DNA from: Flaveria trinervia
Lineage: Eukaryota > Streptophyta > Magnoliopsida > Asterales > Asteraceae
NCBI GenBank assembly: GCA_025506515.1
Contig: CM046452.1
Span: forward strand, 45,323,562-45,387,561
Length of the DNA stretch: 64,000 nt
Direction of reading: 5' to 3'
The position numbers were made by a program, and so were the translations under genes. Under the pieces are notes generated by a model. It made no database searches. It was not told the DNA's origin and was given only the letters and a program-made list of their open reading frames with translations. Every line of letters begins with the position of its first letter. Position 1 is the stretch's first letter. Below are positions 55,661 to 64,000 of this stretch, piece after piece.

Positions 55661-57210
55661 ATGCAGGAGAAGGCTAGGACGGACCCCGATGTCATGTCAG
55701 GTATGTATCTAGTAACCGAATTCTTTCTTCCGTATTGTTTGATTTTGAAGCTAGAAGAGTTTTATTTTTCTTCCTTTTGTGCTAAGCTGCCCATTAGGAG
55801 TAGAGGTATTGATGTGCCCTTCGATGTAGAAACCGCGATAGGTAAGTCTACCAGGTTTTCTGAGATGATAAAAGACTGTAATGGGGACTTAGAAGGTCAT
55901 GAATTCCCGGTTAGACTATTCGTGATAGCCTTAGGTGGTTTTGATTTGGTTCTTGGGATGGATTGGTTAGCGAACTTCGAGTCGAACATTGTGAGTCGCA
56001 AGAAGATGATGCATTTGACAGCGCCCGACGAGAGTTCGTAACGATTCATGGGGGTGGGGTCACGACGATCCCGAAAGTAATTTCAATGGCGGTGGCGGGA
56101 AAGTGCATGAGGCGTGGATGTAGTGCCTACTTGGCCTACGCAAAGGACGTGGATACGCCAACACCACAACTATCCGATGTACCGGTTGTGCGTGATTTTC
56201 CAGATGTGTTTCCCGAAGAGTTACCAGTAGTGCCACCTGACCAAGAGATTGAGTTTCAGATTGACTTGATACCAGGTGCCCAACATGTTGCCAAGGAACC
56301 GTATCGGTTGACTCCGACGAAGATCAAAGAATTGATGGACAAGTTGCAAGAGCCGCTTGATAAGGGGTTCATTAGACTGAGTATCTCACCTCGGGGTGCT
56401 CTGGTCTTGTTCGTGAAGAAGACACACGGTAGTACGAGGATGTGTATTGACTACCGTGAGTTGAACTAGTTGACGGTGAAGGATCGATATCCCTTACCGA
56501 GAATAGATGATTTGTTCGATCAGCTTCAAGGTGCTAGTTAATTTTCAAGGATAGACCTTCGATCTGGTTATTATCAGTTGAAGGTGAAGGAGCAGGATAT
56601 TCCAAAAACAACTTTTCGTACGCGTTATGGATACTACGAGTTTCTTGTCATGTCTTTTGGTTTGACCAACGCCCCAGCTGCTTTTATGGATTTGATGAAT
56701 CGGGTGTGTCGGCCGGTGTTGGATAAGTCAATTATTGTGTAATGATGATATCCTAATTTATTTGAAGAGCGAGATGGAGCACGTCGGTCACATTCGGGAG
56801 ATTCTGGAGACGTTGAGAAAGGAGAAGTTCTACGCCAAGTTCTCCAAGTGTGCACTATGGTTTCCCGAAGCTCGGGTCACATTTTGAATCCTGAGGGGAT
56901 TATGGTGTACCCGACAAAGGTGGAGGCGGTGATGCAATGGAAGTCTTTTAAGACGCCATCCGAGATTTGTAGTTTCTTGGATTTGACGGGCTACTACAAA
57001 ATATTCATCTCAGACTTTTCTAAGATCGCTTCTCCACTAACCAGTTTGACCCAAAAAGATCTGAAATTTGTATGGGGTCAAGCTCAAGAGAAGGCGTTCG
57101 AAGAACTGAAGGCAAGACTGACTCAAGCTCCTGTTCTATCATTACCCGGTGGAAGTAAAGATCTGGTGTTTTATTATGATGCTTCCTATCAGGGTTGGGG
57201 TGTGTGTTAA
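55661..57210 (+). pseudogene. A2 pol: protease, RT, partial RNase H
   Basis: The protease lost its DSGA motif through a shift near 55745 but keeps VPFDVETAIGKSTRF, LEGHEFPVRLFVIALGGFDL and LGMDWLANFES. The next frame (55963-56469) carries FPDVFPEELPVVPPDQEIEF and the RT start KGFIRLSISPRGALVLFVKK, ending with a stop in IDYRELN. RT continues in pieces (YPLPRIDDLFDQLQG, FGLTNAPAAFMDL). A small deletion at about 56741 destroys the catalytic FIDD. The 56848-57210 frame has the connection domain and the RNase H start VFYYDASYQGWGVC, with the usual Ser-Asp replaced by Tyr-Asp. Confidence 0.82.
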
Positions 57211-57918
57211 TGCAGAAAGAATGGTTATAGCCTATGCATCCTGACAGTTGAAGGTTCATGAGGCCAATTATTCTACTCATGACTTGAATGAGAGGCCTGG
57301 TTGCAGAATTGGGTGAAAACACACCCGGTGTTGAAACCTGATTTGGACGGATGTGGAGTCCTCGTTTTTGGGGATCTATGGGTGAAGATTATGGATGAAG
57401 CTCACAAAACTCAATACTCCATTCACCCCGGTGCCACAAAGATGTGCCAAAACATGAAGAAAGACTACTGGTGGCCGACTATGAAGCGCAATGTGGTGGA
57501 GTATGTGGGTAAATGCCTTACTTGCCTACAAGTGAAGGTCGAGCATTGAAAGCAGTATGGGAAGGTCCAACGTCTAGATACATTGGAATAGAAGGGGGAC
57601 CACATCACTGTGGATTTTATCACGAAGCTACCGCGTACCCCGAAAGGGTATGATGCTATATGGTAGGAGAGGTAGAACACCTATGTGTGTTGGGGTGATG
57701 TTGGCCATAAAGAGTTGGAGAGCGCCGAAATGGTCGAAGCTACGACTAAGAAGCTGGGAAGGATCAAAGCCTTTGTGAACGTAGCCAAAGATAGACAAGA
57801 AGTCGTGTGTGGATAAACGACGTAGACCGATTGAATTCTAGGTCAGAGACTGGAAGAGAGATGAGGCAGTATTGCCCGTAATTGTTTAAGGAATAACAGG
57901 TTTCGGGGATGAAACCTC
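57211..57918 (+). pseudogene. A2 integrase remnant
   Basis: After a broken RNase H, 57301-57549 holds the zinc-binding HHCC region (DEAHKTQYSIHPGATKMCQN, KDYWWPTMKRNVVEYVGKCL, TCLQVKVEH). The core starts in another frame (HITVDFITKLPRTPKGYDAI) but stops at 57664. The second and third catalytic acids, the C-terminal part and the chromodomain are missing or reduced to short scraps before the PPT. Confidence 0.78.
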
Positions 57919-57935
57919 TATAAGGGGGATGGACT
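57919..57935 (+). promoter_or_regulatory. Polypurine tract of A2
   Basis: TATAAGGGGGATGGACT directly before the 3' LTR, after GGGGATGAAACC. Confidence 0.8.
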
Positions 57936-59796
57936 TGTAACACCCAGAAAGTTTATTTGAAGCCAACAAAAGAAGAAAAAGAAATAAAGTCCAAAGTCGA
58001 GGGACCAAACTTGCCAAAACGGGAAGAAGCTTGGATGAGTGGGGGAATAAAAGGGGTGCGGGGGCAGCCGCACCCTCCCTATTCTTGCCAAAAACTCAGC
58101 CAAGGGAGAAGAGAAGGAGAAAAGAGGAGAAAAACTTGGTTCGTGTGGATTCGAGCATGGAAATCAAAGTATAGTGGGTGGAATCGAAGCTCTACTCGAA
58201 GAGGTAGTCAAGGTGAGTTCTAGGACCCCTCTTTTACACATTTTCGACTGATTTTAGGGCTGGAACACATCTAAAACCCATTATTGAAAAGTTGGGTGTT
58301 GAACCTGAAGGTATGCTTATGTGTATGTGTTTGATGCGGGTGCGACTTGATTTCGGGTGTGGTTGTGCTTGAATGGTGTCGTGGTATGCTTCCCTAAGAT
58401 TTAGAATGGTTGATTTGAGCTTAAAAGAGGTTTGGAAGAGTTTGGAGGTCAAACATGGCAGCTGCAGTTCGGGACGAACTGCATACTGCACCCAGCTAGG
58501 GCTATGCGACTGGAGGTCCATGCATCCGAATGGCATAGTGCGACTGAGGTTCATTCGTACGTGAGTAGTGAGACTGAGGGTCATACGCATAAGGGATATG
58601 CGACCGAAGGAAATGTGGATGAAGGTCATACGACTGAAGGTCATGCGACTGGAGTCCATACGCCTGTGAGTCGTGCGATTGAGGTTCATACGCACGAAAG
58701 GTGTGCGACTGAGGGCCATCTTCAAGAAGGTCATGCGACTGAGGTCCATATGCCCAGATGTCATGTGACTGAGGTTCATTTTCATGGGAAGCATGCGATT
58801 GGATGCCCATTCTCCTAAGTGTTCTCATAATGTATGGAGGACCATGCGACCAAACAGGGTCCATATGCCCGAATGACCATAGTTTGTTGTCTGACTTTCG
58901 GGAAATTGCAGACGTGGGCTCGGACCATTGGGGTTGTTGATGTGTGATGTTGTATGTTTATGCATGATGTATGTTATATATGTATGATGTTGCCCTGTAT
59001 GATGATGACTGTGTATTTTATGTTCCTTGTTATGATGTATGTTTATCTTTCCCGTGTCTTTGCGTTGAATGTTAATGAATGAATGAATGAAAGTATTATG
59101 TAACGTAAAGTGAAAGATAATGAAAGAGGAACATGAAGGAAGAATGCATGCATTAATAAATGATAAAAGAAATGAAAGGGTTGCAAGTAAATGCATGGAA
59201 AGGACACACCATTAAAAGGTGTTAGCCCAACAGTGTATGGGTTGCTACCCCGGGAGGATGCACAACGGGTTCTTTCTTTGTGCACCATGTATAGTTGTCT
59301 ATTTATAGTCTTCGGCCCAGTAGCCATATAGTTTGGGGTGTAGCATATGGTACTGGTACGGAAGATATGAAAGTGAAAGAAAGAATGAATAATGAAGATA
59401 ATAATGATATTATCTATATCTACGTATGTTGTGTGATTGCATGAATGTAAAGTATGGTTTTAACGAAAGAAATGTATGTTTTATTATAAAACTAGAACTC
59501 ACTCAGTAACGCTGACTTTTATGTGTTTCCAGTTGGCAGATAATGATTGCTGAGGATGGCACGAGATGACTACTCAGCTCTTTTGGGATGGCATCCATTA
59601 TAATGCTTTTGTGATATAATGCAACTTGGGTTTTGTAATTGGTTAACGATGTATTATTTTGCGAAAGGTATTATGTTGAAATGGAATGTTTTGTTTAAAT
59701 GTTTTCACTGGAAGATTTTTATGCAATATGATGAAAATATATGTTTTATGTGCAATGATTTACCATCTATAAGCGTCCCGGGAACAAGGCCTTACA
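57936..59796 (+). repeat. A2 3' LTR
   Basis: TGTAACACCCAG to GGGAACAAGGCCTTACA, 1,861 bp. It retains the R-region hairpin TCAGTAACGCTGA (about 59504) that the 5' copy lost, but the donor-like site reads GGCAGATAATG. It lacks about 40 bp near 59283 that the 5' copy has. Motif array 58490-58870. Confidence 0.88.
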
Positions 59797-60296
59797 TATA
59801 CATAAACCAAAACATGAAAGAATGTAAGATCCATTGAGTCTAGTGGACCCAAATATAGGAAGACAATAGCCACACTCCAAGAGGATAAACTTAGAATTAA
59901 AGAAAACATGAAGTGACTAGAAGATAGGAATATGGAACTTAAATAAAAGTACAAGAGAAAGAAAGATGATAAGTGAGGATCACTCCAAATGAAATTGTTT
60001 GAAAGGGGAAATAAATATATCATACTTCCAAAAAATGTATTCGAATATAAGACCTTACATTGGTGAAATATTATTGTTCACTCCAAAAGCAAAAAAAAAT
60101 TTAGAGCCTAGAATGGAAGGAATTTACTCAAAAGTTCCTAGATAAGCTTTGTCCTCCTAGAGAGATAGAACAACTGAGACTGAGACTTATCAACTTAAAA
60201 TGGGGACAAGGACCAATCGAGAATATGTATATGTTTCAATGAGATATATCGATTAGTTCCTAATCTAATAGCCACTAAAGAACTATAGATGAATAG
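59797..60296 (+). pseudogene. Retrotransposon gag-like scrap in spacer
   Basis: Mostly non-coding A-rich DNA. At 60111-60242 an open stretch reads EWKEFTQKFLDKLCPPREIE then LRLRLINLKWGQGPIENMYM. This resembles the conserved centre of gypsy gag proteins (Trp...Phe...Pro...Glu, then a GxxxIxxY-like end). Stops bound it on both sides. It predates the A2 and copia insertions around it. Confidence 0.45.
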
Positions 60297-60897
60297 TGTT
60301 GAGCTATGAAGGATGAAACTATTGCAACTTCGGATTTTGGCACTGGATGCCAACTGCCAAATCAAGTCAAGTGCTGAATCCATAGCCGAACAACATATGA
60401 TTAATCACTGTCAATCAGCATATGCTGAAGCAATTGCCAATCAGCAGTCTACCGATAAGTTGTTGATCAATTACTGCTGACCAGAAGAGAAATCCATCTT
60501 CTTCTGTACAATGCTAGTTAAAACAAAAATGTCCATGCAGATGGCTGTGTGTTTCACCTTTTCGAGACAACATAGTACTGAAGTTGCCAACTCAAATACA
60601 CAAATTATTGTTTTGCTAGGGACTCTAAACATAGAATTGTTTATTCTTATTGTTTATATTTTATAGTATAAAAGTTCTCACACTTTTGTAGGAGAGAAAA
60701 TCTTTTAAGCCACTTGATTGTATCTTCGATTGTATCACTTGTACTTAAATGATTAATCATGTGAATACTTTGAATTCTTGTGTATTTATCTTTCCTCAAA
60801 GTATTTGTGTTGTGATAGTAAGTATAACTTAGATTCCACATTTGTATTACTGATCAAAGAAGAAGTTCTTATTAGTTTATACCAATTCGATCTAACA
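60297..60897 (+). repeat. Probable 5' LTR of a second copia element
   Basis: TGTTGAGCTATGAAGG at 60297 and CGATCTAACA ending at 60897 could be the termini. A TATAGTATAAAAGTTC promoter-like stretch lies near 60660, and a primer-site-like sequence with copia gag follows. The 3' partner is outside the window, so the left end is uncertain. Confidence 0.45.
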
Positions 60898-60899
60898 AG

Positions 60900-60912
60900 T
60901 CGTATCATCGCT
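60900..60912 (+). promoter_or_regulatory. Possible primer binding site
   Basis: TCGTATCATCGCT, a decayed match to TGGTATCAGAGCT, three bases after the proposed LTR end and just before gag. Confidence 0.45.
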
Positions 60913-60928
60913 GAGGCTCTTAATTTGC

Positions 60929-61302
60929 TTGAATTTTTTTTCAACAAGTCATTTGTTTCTTCCATTGATCACATTATCAAACACCACTTTCTTCATACCT
61001 CTCTACCCTCTCAAATTGACTCCTATAGCCATTTCTCGTAAACATGATTTGGAAAATGGAACTTTGACCAAACCTCACATGTTTACACCGAATGACTATG
61101 ATACCAGGAAAATCCAAATAGAGGATTTCATAAAGAATCAAGACATAAGGTTATGGCTCTCTATTCTGAATGGACAATATGTCCCTACGGACCAAGCCAT
61201 TCTCCTTGGTTGATTAGAGTGAGCATATCCAACCGTATCATGCATGGCCTCAAGAAATTTACAACTGCCCAAAAGTTGTGAAGGCTTTGAATGCTAGATT
61301 TG
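60929..61302 (+). pseudogene. Copia gag (second element), first part
   Basis: The meaningful part starts at about 61040 with ISRKHDLENGTLTKPHMFTP, then NDYDTRKIQIEDFIKNQDIR and LSILNGQYVPTD, a typical copia gag N-terminus. A shift near 61205 leads to AWPQEIYNCPKVVKALNARF, which is cut by the solo LTR at 61302 and resumes at 63630. The first 35 codons of the ORF are leader sequence. The true start is probably the ATG near 61046 or upstream. Confidence 0.7.
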
Positions 61303-63624
61303 TGTAAGGCCTCGTTCCTGGGACACTCACAGCTCGTCGATCATCGCACATAAAACATATATTTATTTTAACATTAATAATCATTGAAGTAGAAACACTA
61401 AAAACGACATTTCATTTCATTATAAAAGCATTTGCAAAATAATACATTGTTATCACATTACAAAATACTTGTTGCATTACATCACAAAAGCATTATAATG
61501 TTTGATGCCATCCAAAAAGAGCCAAGTAGCCGCCCCGTGCCATCCTCAGCAATCGTTACCTGCCAACTGGAAACACATAAAATGCCAACTGAAAATATAT
61601 AAAAGTCAGTGTTGTTGAGTGAGTTCTAGTTTTAAAACAAAACATACTTTACTTTCGTTAAAACCACTTACTTTCTTCTAAATCATACTATACTTTTGTA
61701 CATGATCACACATCATACGTACACATAGATAATAACACTATTATCTTCATCATTCGTTCATTAACTTTCTTTCATTCATCGTACATAATTATCAGTCACA
61801 TTCATTACTTCATTCTCATTCATTCATACTTTCTTACTTTCATTCGTACGTTCATTTCATTCGATGACATGTATAATACCCTGAACATTGTGCACGAAGT
61901 TGGTTACTAGGTTTGAGGTCTTTCATAGACCTCGAACATTATGCACGAAGCTGACTCCAATACCTAGGACAAATACATTCACCACTTATCTTTTCTGTTT
62001 CATTCCGGATCAAAGCCATATGCTTTACCCCAAACTTTATGCACGAAGCTGGTTACTGGGCCTGAGGTCTTTCATAGACCTCGAACATTGTGCACGAAGC
62101 TAACTCCAGTACCTAGGGCAAGTGGAAAGGACCCCATGCATATGGTCAATCACATGGATTGGACGCCAGTGGGCATCCTTCTCGGGTAGCTAACCCACAC
62201 ACAGTTGAGCTAACACCCTTCATTGGGTGTGAACCTCCATACATATGCTTGCAATCCTTTCATACTTTAATTCATTCATTAATGCATGCCTTCTTTCATT
62301 ACGTTCCTCTTTTTATTATATTCCACTTTATGTTACATAATACTTTTCATTTTATTCATTAACATTCAATGTAAAGCCACAGGAAAATAATCATACATAA
62401 TGAGGAATATAAACAGAACATAAAGATGACCATACAAGGCACATCATACTTGCATAGATAACATACATACAATCATGTATAAGCATCAATCATACATCAT
62501 CATACATCGCCCAATACATCATATATGACTTCAAAAACTCAACTTACATAGCCCCCGGGAACCTTCCAACTCAAAGCCTACTTTTACAATTTTCCCCAAA
62601 ATCAGAAAATATTTCTAAGTCTTTAGGCGCATGGGCACTATGCATGCGCATAAGCACTATGCAGGCGCATGGCCTTTTAGATGCATGAGGAACACTTAGG
62701 TGCATGGGGAACTTTCAGGCACATCAGCACTATTGGGGCGCATGAGCAACACTTAGTCTATTCTGGGCAATTGTAGGCGCATGAGCACTATGCAGGCGCA
62801 TGACTACCTAGGCGCCTGAACTATTTGAGCGTATGAACACGTAGCCAATTTCAACCTATTTCTAGGCTCATGAGTACAATTTGGGCGCATGACGTTTTGG
62901 GCGCATGGGACACTTAGGCAGTTATTTATTGTTGGGCGCATGAGCTACTGTTTAGGCGTATGAGCAGACTATATCACACTTAAACATCATATTTGAGTCC
63001 AGAAAAACCCGATCATGTTCTATGGTTAAATCATATATTCTAGGCCTTAAAAACACAACCAAAACATCATCAAACACATACATAGCCCAACATCAAACCC
63101 CTCCGGCAACATACACACACACATGGGTATAAACCCAACTTTTATAAAAAGTTCATACGTGTATTTCCAGCCCCAACGAAGTTTAAAACAAGTAAAAAAG
63201 GGGTTCTACAACTCACCTTTGCAGCCTTTGGTTACGAATTCTTCAAAAACCCATTTGCAACAGAGTTCAACCGCCTAGAAACCCACCAAAACACACACCC
63301 GAACACATAACATACATAAACACACACATCCACGGATAAAACCAGTTAAGAACATCATAAACTCATGAATTTTTACCTTGATTTCGAACTTTTCTTCTTG
63401 TTCTTCTTCAAAACCTGAAAGCTCTGCTCTTTCTCTTTTTAAAATCTGAACTCAAAAGGTGAAAAGTGGAATGGCATGGGCGGCCATGCTACCTTTGTGC
63501 AAAATAAAATAAATTTTCTACCTTTTGACACCTTTTGTCCCTCTACTTGGGCTTTATATCTTTTCTTTCTTTTCCTGCACTTTATTCTTTCTTTCTTTGA
63601 CTTTTAAAATAACTGCGTGTTACA
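61303..63624 (-). mobile_element. Solo LTR of a chromovirus related to A and B
   Basis: 2,322 bp. On the minus strand it runs TGTAACACGCAG...CGAGGCCTTACA. A perfect target duplication ATTTG flanks it (61298-61302, 63625-63629), and the copia gag reading rejoins across it. It carries the same landmarks as LTR A1: a decayed hairpin GTCAGTGTTGTTGAG near 61608, a duplicated section with GTGCACGAAG and AGGTCTTTCATAGACCT (61880-62120), and a GGCGCATG array (62620-62970). No internal element DNA is left, so it arose by LTR-LTR recombination. Short ORFs inside are spurious. Confidence 0.92.
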
Positions 63625-63834
63625 ATTTGAAGGAACGAAAGACATGAAAAAAAAGATATGTCTTGAAGCAAAAGTTCATCAACATTGGTTTCACAAGAGG
63701 AGAAACCATGACTGCTACATATCTTAGATATTGTAAACTTCTTGACTCTCAATGAAGCTGGAGTGAAGATGGACAATTTATATTGTGTCCATTAGAAGAA
63801 CTTAGAACCTATAGAAAACAGCATTCTAAGTGCT
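63625..63834 (+). pseudogene. Copia gag (second element), part after the solo LTR
   Basis: Gag continues with EGTKDMKKK. After a slip in the A run at 63648-63656 it goes on in another frame as LKQKFINIGFTRGETMTATY and LRYCKLLDS, the UBN2-like region of copia gag. A further break follows and the protein fades by about 63834. Pol would lie beyond the right edge. Confidence 0.65.
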
Positions 63835-64000
63835 TATCAAATGTAGATGAATGCACATGAAGAATCAATCATAGCTACGGTCAACTTTTACAAAAATCAC
63901 AATTTAAATCTAAAGAAGGATGTTGAATCAATCAATCTTCTTAAAAATGACTTTAAGAAAATAATCAAGCTCAAAAGGAAAAGATAATATAACTAGAAAA
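63835..64000 (+). other. Unresolved copia internal DNA at window end
   Basis: A-rich DNA, probably more of the copia gag, without an open frame I can align. Confidence 0.4.

Larger units (their letters stand above)
53082..59796 (+). mobile_element. Chromovirus A2 (same family as A1)
   Basis: 6,715 bp with LTRs 53082-54719 and 57936-59796 and a perfect target duplication TATAC (53077-53081, 59797-59801). Order: PBS, gag lacking its capsid part, protease, RT, partial RNase H, integrase zinc finger, PPT. The 5' LTR has lost about 280 bp including the R-region hairpin. Deletions in gag and integrase and many stops make it non-autonomous. LTR divergence looks larger than in Athila, so it is older. 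Confidence 0.9.

Noticed and set aside
59797..60900. Possible endogenous pararetrovirus (TATA-like box, A-rich coding-like DNA)
   Set aside because: No coat, movement or RT motif of Caulimoviridae found; the region is better explained as a gypsy gag scrap plus a copia LTR with a decayed primer site.
1..64000. Host genes, tRNA, rRNA or snRNA genes
   Set aside because: Scanned by eye on both strands; every sizeable frame is explained by transposon proteins or repeats. A cloverleaf or covariance-model search was not possible here, so a small RNA gene could be missed.

Overview
This window looks like plant nuclear heterochromatin. It is built almost entirely of LTR retrotransposons, their nested insertions and simple-sequence DNA. 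I found no convincing host gene, rRNA, tRNA or CRISPR array. The lineages present are chromodomain Ty3/gypsy (Tekay/Del-like), Athila-type Ty3/gypsy and SIRE/Maximus-like Ty1/copia. They are typical of a large eudicot genome. From memory, the gag at 4063-4530 and the third ORF of the copia element resemble proteins from Asteraceae elements, so a composite-family plant is my inference rather than a demonstrated fact.

Left part (1-9571). Positions 1-4062 are the 3' end of a chromovirus (element 0: RNase H, integrase, chromodomain, PPT, 3' LTR) that runs off the left edge. It is inserted into a minus-strand gag fragment (4063-4530) with a candidate in-frame intron. AT-rich LTR-like debris follows to 8040, then a 44-bp AT-rich minisatellite (8041-8825) and a short repeat (R1) that recurs at 51446.

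Central nest (9572-50852). Chromovirus A1 (LTRs 9572-11621 and 27157-29047 plus 50836-50852) is split twice. An Athila element (13119-24873, TSD GGCAC) sits in its gag. A copia element on the minus strand (29048-50830, TSD GTCCC/ATCCC) sits near the end of its 3' LTR. The copia element is itself split inside its reverse transcriptase by a pol-deleted chromovirus B on the minus strand (36668-44527, TSD CCTCA).

Right part (50853-64000). A TA spacer separates the nest from an inverted fragment of the same copia LTR (50884-51341), giving a near-palindromic arrangement. Then come microsatellites, the second R1 copy, a degraded Athila/Tat-like LTR end, and chromovirus A2 (53082-59796, TSD TATAC). 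A second copia element starts near 60297 and runs off the right edge. Its gag is interrupted by a solo LTR (61303-63624, TSD ATTTG).

Coding capacity: every gag-pol set seen is broken by frameshifts, stops or deletions, so no autonomous element is visible. The Athila LTRs are nearly identical (about two dozen differences by eye in about 1.66 kb), so that insertion is recent. The most unusual signals are: a short GTGCGACTGA / CCATTCGCATG motif in arrays shared by gypsy LTRs, the copia LTR and copia internal DNA; a third copia ORF with a candidate in-frame intron; a hairpin array in the copia spacer with a compensatory base-pair change; and the head-to-head copia LTR inverted repeat.
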